Counted from the stretch's first letter, positions 44,345 through 55,796 are shown. The stretch is 64,000 nt of DNA from Pomphorhynchus laevis (GCA_012934845.2 WNNJ02003689.1:1-64000), one strand, 5' to 3'. Made by a program: numbers and translations. Notes: generated by a model not told the origin, from the sequence alone.

Positions 44345-44875
44345 CAAATCAAATCAGCTTTCTGAGTCTATGTATTTAATATAATTATAAAATAAACAAA
44401 ACACAATAATGCTAAATCAAAATTTAATAATTAAATAATAAAATTAATAATTGTTATAAGATTTTTTATAATTTAAATCAAGTTTAAATAAACTTGATTT
44501 AAATATTTTAAATATTTTTTATAATTATTTAATAAAATTATAATCAAAACATAATAATGCTAAATCAAAGTTTTATAATTAAATGATAAAATTAATAATT
44601 GTTTTTAGATTTTTTATAATTTAAATCAAGTTAAAATAAAAAATTGAAATTTAAAATAAACATCATTTTTATGAATTGACTAATAAATAACAGACGTTGT
44701 AATAGAATAAGGATTAGAGGTCATCAGGAGGAACAGCTATGATATCAGGTTTTGGCCACTAACTCCTCTACCAAGCATAGCAGTGGTGCCAAATACGTGT
44801 TAAAGACGTATTTCCTCTGATGAAATTTGATTATATAGTATATTATTTTAATACAAAGTATATTATTTATTATCC
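44345..44875 (-). repeat. PLE-B 3' structured repeat, copy C
   Basis: Full-length copy directly after (in minus sense) a PLE-B RT relic, with a partly duplicated AT-rich middle (two versions of the AATAATGCTAAATCAAA block, 44405 and 44560). The core is at 44721-44823; TCATCAGGAGG pairs with CCTCTGATGA, and GGCCAC pairs across with GTGG-TG-CC. Confidence 0.8.
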
Positions 44876-45720
44876 ATCCATAAAAATTTGCCACTTAAGA
44901 GTTTAAATTTATTCTTTATATTATTGTGTTGATTTATATATTTTACTATTTTCTGCTTGATGTTATTTTTATAGTAACCTAGTTTAAAATATGTATCTAT
45001 TAAATTATTTAAATGATTTTGAAGAAAGCCAATATCATTACATATTGTTGCAATTCTTAAATTTCATTATTTAATGAATTATATTTTATATTATATGGTG
45101 TGCATGAATGCCCATGCAAAAATATGTTTCTTGTAAATTAAAATATGTCACCTTTACGATATAAATTAAAAATAGTTTTAATTAATGTTAGTTTAATGTT
45201 CATAACTAGATGTATACCTTCTTTATCATCAATATTGGTTTTAGTAAGAATATGGCTACCTGGATAAATTGGTTCGATTATTGAATTGTTTGCTTATTAA
45301 TAAATTGTTAGAATTAAATATACATATATCATCAATATATCGAAACATATATTTAACATCTTTATATAATTTAGATTTATTTTTTAAACAGTTATGAACA
45401 AATTCATATTATATAAAGCTTAAAAATAAGTCAGCTATAATTGGGCTACTATTACCACCCATTGGAACACCTTTTATTTGTCTAAATATAGATGTCCCTA
45501 CCTTTAAATATTTTGATTTATTAAAATATTTAAGGATTTTAATAATTCCATTTTATCCATATATTATGTTTACGTAATGGTTTAATTGTTGTTAGATATG
45601 CGTTATATGTATTATAACATATACAAAGATATAATGTATATATTTTTCCGAATATAATATTAATTAATTCTTCTAATGCATCTTTAATATCTGCTAAATC
45701 TAGATTTGTACTAAAATCGT
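44876..45720 (-). pseudogene. PLE-B reverse transcriptase relic
   Basis: Aligns over its length with 25204-25890 and some upstream sequence (same GGTAATAG/CCCATTGGAACACC region for GVPMGGNSSP; YIDDI region at about 45330). It has several breaks. It links the RT family to the structured repeat that follows at 44345-44875. Confidence 0.75.
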
Positions 45721-45764
45721 ACGATTTATATTCTGAAAATTTATTCCTTTTGAAAACTTAAAGA

Positions 45765-46000
45765 AATTGAAATCAAATGTATCCTCACTTATCCGCCTGG
45801 TATATCTCTTGCCTTCCATCGATAAATGCTCGATCTTAGAGAATCAAAAGATGGTAATAAATTGATTTGATATAGACTCCACATTTTATCTTCTAATAGA
45901 AAATATATTGTCTCTTGGTAGATTTCTAATGCTGCTTTAAATGGCTTAGAAAGAGATAAACGCTTAAGAATTTCTTTCATCCTGTATTCCATTAGCTTTT
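45765..46000 (-). pseudogene. Probable FLYWCH-MULE transposase fragment
   Basis: The 67-residue frame reads LSKPFKAALEIYQETI, LLPSFDSLRSSIYRWKARDI and PGG. A segment of this style (pairs of short helices, then LPSxxxLRSxIYRxR..xxP) follows the FLYWCH finger in many MULE transposases. It has no close match to the MULE at 38669-40027, so it would be another family. Assignment is from memory. Confidence 0.4.
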
Positions 46001-46004
46001 TTTA

Positions 46005-46275
46005 TCATCACTGTGGAAGCGCTCTCCTTTCACTTCAAGTAGGCTTTGCTCAAAGGAGATCGCACGTACTAGACATGTGTCTGTTTAACAGTGCCAGTAT
46101 ATTTTACCACAGGGCATTCGTTTTGTGGCCTCAAATAAAAAATTTTCCACTACAAGTACCTCTCACTTTTCATTCAATAAAAATTTGTCATTTTTTTATC
46201 ATCACTATGGAAGTGATCTCCTTTCACTTCAAGTAGGCTTTGCTCAAAGGAGATCGCACGTACTAGATCGCACGT
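46005..46275. repeat. Two ~75-bp direct repeats, unknown element
   Basis: TCATCACTGTGGAAGCGCTC to GATCGCACGTACTAG occurs at about 46010-46075 and again, with few changes, at about 46198-46267. They are separated by ~120 bp of unassigned DNA. Nothing coding is visible. Confidence 0.6.
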
Positions 46276-46360
46276 ACAATTTTTTTACAGGAATTGAGAT
46301 TTCTAGGAACTGAGATTTCTAGGAATTGAGACTACACGGGGTGGATGTTGCCTGTTATGG

Positions 46361-46425
46361 TTTATATGGTGATCTGTCGGAGCGGTCCTTAATGGACCAC
46401 TCCGACAGATCACCATATAAACAGC
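46361..46425. repeat. Near-perfect 27-bp-arm hairpin
   Basis: TTTATATGGTGATCTGTCGG and onward pairs with its complement after a 5-nt loop (TTAAT); one mismatch (GC/AC) near the loop. Confidence 0.9.
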
Positions 46426-46898
46426 GGCATTAGGTCGAAATGAGAGGCATTAGGTCGAAAATAGAGTTGACTCATTGAGGGTTCTTGTTGAGCATCTAAA
46501 CGGGAATCAGAGAAGGAAGCACACTTGGCCTACTCAGCTTTTGTATTCGGGGTGCAATATAAATGGAATCACGTTTTTAGATCCTGTTAATGTCGTCCTG
46601 ATTATATTTTTCCACTCGAATCCAAAATCAAATCCATATTTTTACCACAAATTATCGGTCATAACGACATCGGGGAAGGAGTAAGGAACATTACCGCATT
46701 AAATTTAACAAATGGAGGTTTATGTATAACAAACCCATGTGGGAACGCAGAGGTCGAATATATCGAGTAAGATGTATGCACCTTTTGATTTAGGACTTTA
46801 AACGGAGCGGGCTGAACGCTGCTCAATTTATAATTGCAAAAACCTTAGACCAGGTAAGACAACAATTGCTAAAAACACAGTATGACGCAATCTTTACG
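46426..46898. other. Unassigned sequence
   Basis: GGCATTAGGTCGAAA is repeated at about 46433 and 46449. A short open frame at 46475-46684 is not recognised. The text 46790-46895 looks as if it once coded (NAAQFIIAKTLDQVRQQLL), but I cannot place it. Confidence 0.35.
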
Positions 46899-46956
46899 CA
46901 ATGATCACTGGATAGAAACACGATCGAGAGATCGTGTTTCTATCCAGTGATCATTG
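46899..46956. repeat. Perfect 27-bp-arm hairpin with GAGA loop
   Basis: CAATGATCACTGGATAGAAA continues to CACGATC, then GAGA, then the exact complement. No mismatch was seen over 27 bp. Confidence 0.92.
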
Positions 46957-46959
46957 CTA

Positions 46960-47490
46960 CTAATTGAGCTTTTGGACCGACAACTGATTTAATAACAAAG
47001 CATATGTCGGCACTCAAGGCGATCAAATCGAAGGAAAATTACAACGATTGTATTTTCAACTTGAGGTATCGAATTTGAACGACAATGGCGAAGATGGTCT
47101 CGATGTGTGTGACGGCAGCCCGCTCTGCACGTAACAGATCAGTGATTCAAAATTAATGTTGAACCTATTATGGATAACTTTTTACTTTTAATAGACCCAT
47201 TTGCGAGTAACCATTCAAATGTTTTATTATTTTTTATAATCAAGTAAATAAATAAATAATTTGACCTTAAAAAAGTGTGAGAAATTAATAACATGCAATC
47301 GTCCATCTTTCAGATCGCCCTATTGAGTTTCAAAAAGTTTAAGAAATTAATAACACAAAACTTTTTTTACAGCTTAATCACACAAAAAGTTACAGATTTA
47401 AATTTTCTTGATTATAACTACGTACAAATAAACAAATCTTCAAACAATCTTCAATTTTCAATTGAATATCATACAAAACAATTATTTGAC
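46960..47490. other. Unassigned sequence before the RLE-type LINE
   Basis: A short open frame at 47293-47532 matches nothing I know. CATCCCAGGATACAAGGGCT appears twice, 54 bp apart (47499 and 47553), at the start of the LINE-like region. Confidence 0.35.
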
Positions 47491-47499
47491 TCACCTACC

Positions 47500-50400
47500 A
47501 TCCCAGGATACAAGGGCTCTGATACCCAATAACCCTTCTATTTGCCCATAACCATCCCAGGATACAAGGGCTCTGGTTTCAAAAAAAGGAAAACGGCACA
47601 AAGTCGTTGCCATCGGTTCGAATTAGCAGAGCCACAAAGCACAGTACGCCATCAACGAAGTCGCTCGCTTAGGGTCCCTCCCGGTGTGCCCAGCTTCTAC
47701 GCAAAAATATTTTGCGAAACGGATTGACCATAAGTATTCATCTATTATCGTGAGAGGTCAATCCTCTAGTGAGAGTATATGTTGCCAATGTAATGGCCCC
47801 TCTGCTGTCTGAAAGGGAATGGCCCCTCTGCTGTCTGCAAGGGATGGTGCTGCGCCAAGGCTAATAAATAGTACTTAAACTGTCGCGCAGTTGGTTACAA
47901 AAATAAACATATACGACTAGGCCAAATAGATAATACACCCAATGCAAATCCCATTCCGATCAGAAGCGCGTTGTTGACCGATCGTCGCATCCCTGCCATT
48001 CTCATCGCAGATACGTCCGGTTGCAAATTCCCAGGCCAAAAAAGTCAATAAATGAACTTTTTGACATAGTCATTTACTGGATACCTAACCTGGTCAGTTT
48101 AACTCGATGTTCCGCCAGCAATGAGTTCGTTAACATATTTAGCTCTTTTTACGATTGGGACGCTGAAGGCATCAAGTGTACCGAAGTTGAGCTACGAACT
48201 GCAACAATTTTTCCCAGTGTGTACTGCAAAGAATCCCCTCTAGAAAAATCACCCTAATCCGTAAAACATTAGAACGCAGACTAGTTTTATTCCCTAATCA
48301 TATTATAAATGGTGTTTCTGTACTATCTTTGCTTGAGGACTTACACCCAGGTGCAGTTTCTGCTTCTAATAATGTGTTGCTTTCGACCTCATTTCCGGGT
48401 TCCAAAACCCACCACCCCTGTCGTTTCTACGCCTTAGATGAGACCTCTGTTATTAAATAACGCAGACAAATCAAAGATGCAGCAGGTTTGTCTGGGCTTG
48501 ATTTTGACTTGGTCACAAATGCTTACAGACTTCGGATATGCTTCAAGCTCATTAATCAAGGCCATGGCCAGATTTGCTATTTTTGTTGCCACTGAAGATA
48601 TCCCGCCAGGTGCCATCGAAAAACGTCAGGAGGCGTTTGGCCAATTGGAATCTGCGATACTGTCAAACAAATCATTAGTAGAGCGATCCTTGCTATAATT
48701 CGCAACGATGTACATGATGCGGCAGGAGTTACTCAGCTTGCGGCCTTACAAAGAGGCGGTATCGAACTGGCCATTGCAAAGCTTAAAACGGAATTGAACA
48801 TCTCCCCCTGATAATCGACTTATGACGATAGACGCTACGAATGCTTTTAACCGGATAAACCGTGCCGCGGCACTTCACAACATATCATATGTATGTCCGG
48901 CTCTATCCTGTTCACTGCACAATATTTATTCCAGCCCATCTAAGCTTACAATTGGCGAAAACAGTATTTTCTCAGTCGAAGGTTTCACCCAAGCTGACCC
49001 ATTTGCGATGGCAGGATTTGCAATGACATCTCTTCCCCTTATTGAAACTATAATACGCCATGTACCATCCGTTTTTCAAATATGGTATGCCAACGACGCA
49101 AACTTTGTAGGACCAGTGGAAGTATCGAGGAAAGTTTGAGAAGTCTTTAAAACAGAGGGACTATTATTAACCCAAATAAATCAAATATTCTGTCCTACTC
49201 TCTGATACACAACGACCTCCTCGACTCTAGTATCAACTCAACAACTGTCGGCATAGACGTTCTGGGAACCCCTATCGGTTTTAATGATTACGAACAATCT
49301 TCTACCGCAAACATGTTTGCAAACTGAAAAGTTCTCATCTAGCGTCTGCGTATGGTGGCCAGAACCGACTCATACGTAACCTACGCAGGCATGGTTCACT
49401 CGATTCAATCAAAGTGGAGTTATATAATGCGCACGTGCCGCATAATTGACATAGTGTGGTTTGATCTCGCAGAAATTATCAGATCGCAATTGCTGCCTCT
49501 TCTGGCTACTTTTAAGCCAAACATGGAGATGACTGATATTTTGTGCTTACCTTTTGAATTCGGAGGTATCGGGATTAATTCACCAGCATTCGTAGCCTTA
49601 CTTGAACAAACATCATATGTCGATGAGGTGACAGGTGACAGTCTACGAGCAAAACAAAATGCAGTCCTCCGCGAAATCACTCAAGTCCGTTTCAATTCAA
49701 ACCAAGAAAGCTCCTCAGACTAGCCCAGATAACTCAGAATTCCGTCTTCATGAGCGCCTTACCACTGCGACAGGAACAATTATATTTGTCAGCAAACGAA
49801 TTTCACGAAGCACTTAATGCACGGTATGGTTGTATCGAGCCGGAGATCAAACGCGAACTTGTTACTGCGGCTCGAAGATCAATCTTCCCCATGCACTATC
49901 ATGCAAACGTGGAGCTCTTCCGATTATTCGGTATTACGCGGTCCGGGACACTTTAGCATCAGCGCTTAGCCAAGTTGCCCACAGTGTTGGGATTGAACCG
50001 GAGTTATCAAATGTTCCCGAGAGTATCCACTTTGAAAATCCAGCAACAACTCCAAACAGTGTGCTCGTTTAGGTATAGTTTGCTCTGGTTTACACTGATC
50101 TTGATTTGAGCGACGGTCTTCGAAGTCAATGTATTTTACTCTCATTATCAATCGTGTACAATCCACAGGACTGACAACGCTTTCGAATATATCGAAAACA
50201 GAAAAAATCCAAGTACCTCGAAAGAATCCAAAAAAAATAGAAAACAGCGACTTTATTCCGATCGTCTTTTCAACGTCAGGGGGATTCGGCAAGGAAGCCA
50301 GTATATTAGTAAAGACTATTGCGACCGCGTTAGCTCAACAAAGACACATACAATACAGTGATATAGCTATTAGACTTAAAAGAAAAATAAGTTTCGAAAT

Positions 50401-50630
50401 TGCTCCGTCAATATCTGCTTGCCTTTGGAGTCCACGGTAAACACGAATCACTCCCGTGCGTGGTTCAGACAAACACCTAATCGACTCGCCCTCGTAGTTT
50501 TTATCAGAATTAGAAGATTATTTCTTGACTTATTTTTGGGCTCACTAGCGGGTAACCTCGATTGTATGTTTTATAAAAATAAATTTTCACACAAAAAAAT
50601 ATTATAATAAATAATTTTATTTTTAAATAG
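47500..50630 (+). pseudogene. RLE-type LINE (R2/NeSL/CRE-like group), decayed
   Basis: Upstream is a degraded cysteine cluster (47760-47870), with a short stretch around CNGPSAV duplicated. The RT (48822-49723) has TIDATNAFNRINRAAALHNI (motif A), NSIFSVEGFTQADPFAMAGF and QIWYANDANFVGPVEVSRKV (catalytic YADD reads YAND). The C-terminal part (49740-50440) has CGSKINLPHALSCKRGALPI with IRYYAVRDTL, a CCHC plus RHDxxRD-like start of a restriction-like endonuclease. FSTSGGFGKEASILVKTIAT, a typical final segment, follows. At least eight frame changes or stops. Elements of this kind often insert at specific sites; no target is visible here. Ends in an AT-rich tail near 50580-50630. Confidence 0.7.
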
Positions 50631-50660
50631 TTAATACTGATACATGATTTATAAATAACT

Positions 50661-50819
50661 ATTGGAGCTGGATCAAAGGAAAGACGAAATTATTCTTTAT
50701 ATTTCGCTAACTACTTTTAGCATCCTCAGAAAATTACCTGAATAGTAATTTTCTGAAGATGCTAACAATAGTTAGCGAAATATCAAAAATAATTTCTTTC
50801 CTTTGATCCAGCTTCAATA
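50661..50819. repeat. Fold-back palindrome with hammerhead-like core words
   Basis: Arms of about 72 bp pair with a few mismatches around a CTGAATA-like loop (about 50733-50740). The right arm, plus sense, contains CTGAAGA, GCTAAC-AATA-GTTAGC and GAAA, then TATC: a CUGANGA core, 6-bp stem II and GAAA in hammerhead order, with only four pairs for stem I (TTTT/AAAA). It resembles PLE tails. Confidence 0.75.
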
Positions 50820-50839
50820 ATTAACTAATTTTATTTGTA

Positions 50840-51130
50840 TTAGAATAAGATAGTTAATAATCATATTTCATCAGAGGAAATATGTCATCATCAAGTATTT
50901 GGGCCGCTGATATGTTGGGTCGAGGAATAGCGGCTGAAACATGATATCATAGCAGTTTCTCCTGATAACCTATCCCTATTCTGATACTTTATCTATTATT
51001 TATAAGTTATCAAGTAATCTTGATAGAAGTTATATGAAATCTTATATGAAATTATAAAATTATTTATAATTTATAATTAATTATTTTTTGTATCATTATG
51101 TTAAATTTATAAATAATTTTATACACGTAG
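50840..51130 (+). repeat. PLE-B 3' structured repeat, copy E
   Basis: Here the sense strand is plus. The core at 50868-50967 keeps TCATCAGAGG, the conserved loop GGGTCGAGGAATA, and a crossing stem GCCGC/GCGGC in place of GCCCC/GGGGC. It ends with the outer terminus CACGTAGATTCAGTTATCTGA at about 51125-51145. Confidence 0.75.
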
Positions 51131-51194
51131 ATTCAGTTATCTGAATGAAATGTTGTGAGCGGACAAAACAACTATTTTGGCTACAACTTTGTAT

Positions 51195-51425
51195 CAATAA
51201 TAAAACAAAAAGGCGTCTTCCTTGTGAGCTGTTCCAGATTAGACTTTCTGAACGGAGACCCCGAAGATAACCTCGGTATAGGTAGATAGATCAAACTCTC
51301 TATCTTGCCAAAGAACGTTTAGGACTATCTGAAACAGAAGTCTGGTTGACCACTCAGAACCGTGATACTTGGCTACGTCTCGTCCGTTTACTGCCTCCTC
51401 AACCAGACCATCGGATCAGTAGAAA
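51195..51425 (+). pseudogene. LINE ORF2 C-terminal fragment (RTE/I-like ending)
   Basis: One frame reads LYLAKERLGLSETEVWLTTQ and NRDTWLRLVRLLPPQ, a common ending of LINE ORF2 proteins (RPR.RWID...AQNRDTWRxLV). The Trp of the RWID box is a stop. Nothing upstream belongs to it. Confidence 0.5.
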
Positions 51426-51429
51426 CAAT

Positions 51430-51790
51430 GAACACATTTTTATTAAATAAATTTTATGTTATGATAATTACAAATTTTACCTTGATATATAAATTGTATA
51501 AAATCTTATATAATTATTTATTATTTATAATTATTTATCTTTATTTTTAATTTATATATAGTAAAAAATAGATAAACTCTGTTTTAATTTTTTAGCAGGA
51601 TCGAAATAAACATGAAATACTATATATAATCTAGACTCGACAACTTGCAATGTGAAGAAAGTAATGATTTAACTATAAACTTGATTTACGTTTGATCAGG
51701 TTCCGACCATGTTGAATATTTACGAAATAAATCTGTATTTGAGATTTTCCTAATTTTTACTTGTCAGTGATTAGATTGCATGATTTGTAT
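51430..51790. other. AT-rich unassigned sequence
   Basis: No gene or named repeat; it ends exactly where LINE-A5 begins with its ATAAG-type tail. Confidence 0.5.
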
Positions 51791-51792
51791 AA

Positions 51793-54382
51793 GATAAGAT
51801 AAGGATTTTCTTAAACAAAACTTGTAACCGATAAAAAACGTGTTACACAGAACAAAACATGCAAGAAGACAAAAATAATATAAATTCCTATAATCATTCA
51901 ATCTTCTATTTATTCTACGGCCTCAGGTCCAGCGGGATCTGAGCCCTCCAGCTAATCCAACACGCCGCTCTTCGACTGAACCACCCGGGGTCTATCACCA
52001 CCCGAAGAATCCAATCTTGGCGGACTATGCGCGGTAATCGCGATATGAGGAGCTTGAGAAACCTTAGTCTTTGCTCTGGAGGACGTCCTCTCGAAAAGAA
52101 GACTAATCCCGAGATAGCCCAAGTACCCCAGAGGCGCACTTGGGTTTCCCCATTAAACTACAGATGCTGAGCCCGTTTCAGGGCCCACCTAGCTTTCTTC
52201 AGGATACGTTTAAGTCTATCCAGTCAGCTTTCACCGACCAGTTCACCGTAACAGTGAACCCCAGGTATTTTACTCGACTTGTGAAGGTAGGGAGTGGTTG
52301 ATTAGTCAATATAGAAGATAGAGCTGAGAGTGCTAGTCTCTTTAATTTTTTCTTTGTCGCAGGGGTGCCATGAAAGACAAATACCTGCGATTTGGATGAA
52401 TTTAAAATAAGATTGGATAGGGTCAGCTGGTCTGTTAATCTTAAAAAGAAACGGCTGATGTCCGAAGCGACATCTTTGCACCTGCGTCCAGAGAACAGGG
52501 CCGTGGTATCATCAGCGTATACCACTAGATGTTGATCACGTTTAAAATTCTTGAATAGTACAATGGAGGCAGCAAGAAATAAGATAGGAGAAAGTGGGGA
52601 TCCTTGGGGCACACCTGTAATAGGGTAAAACTGACACGCATCAGGGTCGTCTTCATAGTAGAACCTCTTGATAAACAGTAATATCTCCACCCTCTTAACA
52701 ATTCTCGCAGGCAACCCGAGGGACCTGAGAGAGGAGATAACAAAGGGAATGGAAATGCGGTCAAATGCAGCAGAAAAGTCAAGGAAAACAGCCACAGCTA
52801 GTTGATGGCTATTATCCCTACAAAACTGATGCACTTCACCTATTGCTGAATGAACCGAGCGTCCCTTGACAAACCCGTGAAAACTCGGTGGGATCAAATT
52901 ACGCCTACTTAAATGGTCGCGGATTCTACGCGCAAGCGCTTTTTCGTAGATGGAGATGAGGGAGTTTTGAATCGAAATGGGACACAGATCTTTGGGACAT
53001 GAAACCGGACTATGCGTTGGTAAGAAAATTCTACGACTAATATTGATGCCGGCTACATCGGATGGTGAGGCTTAAAGCATTGTGACGGCCACTTCTCTTC
53101 TTTGATCGGCTGACAAAAGCTGACAGACTCGAGAAGATAGTGGAGCGACGAATTTTGAGGTGCCCGGAAGTGGCCCCCAGGAGTTAAGGATATCTGTAAC
53201 AGATAAGTCCCTGCTCCTGAAGTCACCCCAAGGTGGGATTGGTTGGGGAGATTAAGTGGCTCCATAATTATGTAGGGATAGTGACTCCTTCAAAACATTA
53301 TCAAGGCCTATACTACCAATCCAACCCAAAGCTCTATCCTTCCAACAGACAAACTTCTCCTTCTTGAATATATTCCAGAAGGAAGACTGAGAAGGGTTAA
53401 GGTGAGCGATGTTCGCCTTATCCCTGCTCAGCTGGAACCTATATCTAGTGCTCCAGTATTCATTCGAGATGGCCTGCCTGGCGGAAACAGAGACATTGGG
53501 AAGACGTAGCATTTTAGCCAAAACCTTGAGTTTTGTTGGAGTGGGATTGTAAATATGACCTTTATAGGTAGTCGAAAGAAACGCGGTAGCTTGCGAGGAG
53601 AGGAAGGAATTAAATTCGGTCAAATTCTCATTACTAATTCTGGGGAAGAGTTGGATAGCCGCCTGAAAGAAAGCCACTCTAATGGGATCAAAGTGAAACC
53701 TCCTTCTAAGCAACGTATCTTCCTCTATCCGCCAACGAATTAGGTCATGAGAGATGGTCTGTTTTTGGCGCGACTGCTCAGTACAGATGGGTTTCAACAA
53801 CCACATCTTATGAAGCAGTAATATGTCGAGGAGAGAATTAGTTGTTGAGCAATGAAAAGTTGGGGACGGTGGTTTGTGAATAAGGTAATCGTTCTTGGCT
53901 CTGCGGAGTGCTGCATTAATCCAACGACCAGTTCTGTCGTTGAAGTCACCGAGTAACATGTCATAGCCACTACCCAAAATACGGTCCAGGAGATCACGGT
54001 TCTTGTAAATTTCCCCTGGCCTAATATAGATATTGACTATGCTGATACGTTTACCATTCTTACAAAGTGAAACAGCTAAACAAGACAGGGCTGGACAAGA
54101 ATAGTTTAAAAGAAGGGATGATCTTAAGGAGCATTTAACTAGGGTTAAAAGACCTTGATATGAAGAGGCGTGAGGAGGGGTTATGTACGGAGTGAAGTGG
54201 GTGTAAATATGCTTGGGGATAAATCGAGTAATGTCCTACGGGATACGGATAAACCGCGTCTCCTGAAGGACTATAACATCCGCATCTCTACCAGATAGAA
54301 GGCTAAGGGCAGAAGCACCTCCCGAATTCCACTGAAGTATATTCAGTGAAAAAGGCTCTTGACTACTTTGCATTGTGTTACG
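51793..54382 (-). pseudogene. LINE-A5 ORF2 (second copy of LINE-A3 ORF2)
   Basis: Nearly identical to 18565-21149: same APE, linker and RT with GVPQGSPLSPILFLAAS and VVYADDTTALFSGRR intact (52199-52897). A one-base loss near 52225 (CCAGTCAG against CCAGGTCAG) separates the RT from its C-terminus (51915-52139). Unlike LINE-A3, the frame from the APE end through the linker is continuous (53252-53977, 241 residues, NSLLDILLLHKMWLLKP), so the two copies carry different breaks. Confidence 0.9.
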
Positions 54383-54407
54383 ACAGCTGGAGTGGGATGC
54401 CTACCTC

Positions 54408-55710
54408 TTAGCAGAAACTAGGAGAGAGAAAGTTGCCCTTCTCACTTCCAGCCCTACCAGGAGAAGACACTTGCCCACCGGCATTGTCTTCATCTCCCTT
54501 TGAGGCCAACAACTCCCAACATATATCATCTTTCTTTACCAACTTCAAGGAAGCCAACTTTTGTTTAGAAGATGATCTCTTCTTAGAACGGGGGGCTCTC
54601 TTTGAAGAGGTAAGAATCGTCGATGGAGGAGAACGGGACTCCTCGAATTTCGCTATCAGATGGTTCGTTAAGGCTCGAATCTCGTCTTTATATATCTGTA
54701 GTCTTGCGTCAACAATTTTGAAAATGTCGGTGTCCGACATACCATAACCGTTTGAATTGGATAAGCTGCCAGCGGCAAAGTGGGCCGGTTTGACCGGTGC
54801 CCCACAATGCCTTAATTTGTATTCTTTGAAGATAGTACATCTTCTAGACCAGGCCGGGTGCTGACCACCACAATTGGAACACAGAGGGGGGGAGAACATT
54901 CCCCTCATGGACTTCGAAAGAGCTGCAAACCCCGCTGGTCCTCGAACTAGTACAGTTCGAGGACCAGTGCCCCCAGAGGTGGCACCCATTGCAATGGGGG
55001 TATGTTAAGTCATCAGCATCTACGATATTGAAAGAAAGATTGTACCCCAAAAAGGGGTTACATTTGCTTTTAGCCAGACATTCCGCCTGGTCGACTGCGG
55101 TAGAACAGAATGCTATTGGTATAGCCTGGCCTTTCTTGCCCAGGATTGGGCGAATATTATGAATTTTGAACTCAGATGTGAGAGCAATAATATCTTCCTC
55201 CGTTGCGAAGGGCGGAAAATTATTAATTTTCAGAGTCGCCTGAATAGGCCTGTAAGTAGTTGACCCAAATTCTTTTAGGTGTGTTTCGAAAAATTCTAGG
55301 TACGATGCTGCCAGATCTGGAGAGCTGAAAGAAACCCGGATTTCGGAATCTAAATATTTTATCGAATTAAATAGAATTCTCTTCTTATAAGAGCTTGTAA
55401 ACTCTCTCAGAAAAATATTGAAAAGATTCTTCCTTTCAAATGGTTGAAGAAGTCTGATTATTACCAGATTCACCACTTTAGGCACAGGAGGGAGTTCTCC
55501 ATCCGTGCTTGAGATTAAAAAATTAGACGAAATAGGACTAACCTTGTTTTCTTTGGCTTGAAAATTCGATGTTACATTGGAAATACCTGAGTTCCGTTCC
55601 ATATTAGCTTGATTTTGTAAGTTGTTTGAAGCACCGATGGTAAATTTTTTTACAATTTTTTCTGTCATTGGACTCCCATAATTTGTTATTATTGGTATCA
55701 CCAGACACAC
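54408..55710 (-). pseudogene. LINE-A5 ORF1 (second copy of LINE-A3 ORF1)
   Basis: The RRM-like half and first knuckle equal those of LINE-A3. At 54935-54948 a 14-bp block has been replaced by the exact reverse complement of 54954-54967, changing the start of knuckle 2 from HTCGVC to RTSGVC and removing a Cys. A frame change follows at the G-run near 54888. The 18-bp insertion that LINE-A3 has near its end is absent here. Confidence 0.88.
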
Positions 55711-55796
55711 ATTGGCTTAAATTTTTTTGAGTTAACTGTCAGCGATATGAATTTCCAAAATGCATTCGTGATTTTCAAAATATAAGAATTTTAAAA
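55711..55796. promoter_or_regulatory. Divergent LINE-A spacer, second copy
   Basis: Matches 22507-22592 at every base I compared; lies between the two LINE-A 5' ends. Confidence 0.3.

Noticed and set aside
44721-44823. HDV-like ribozyme in the PLE-B repeat
   Set aside because: The order of crossing stems resembles HDV P1/P2, but the middle loop does not form P3, the start base and catalytic C cannot be placed, and copies lack a GC-rich P1. I keep it as an unnamed structure.
47612-47625. GGTTCGAAT as a tRNA or SINE B box
   Set aside because: No A box at the right distance and no cloverleaf around it.
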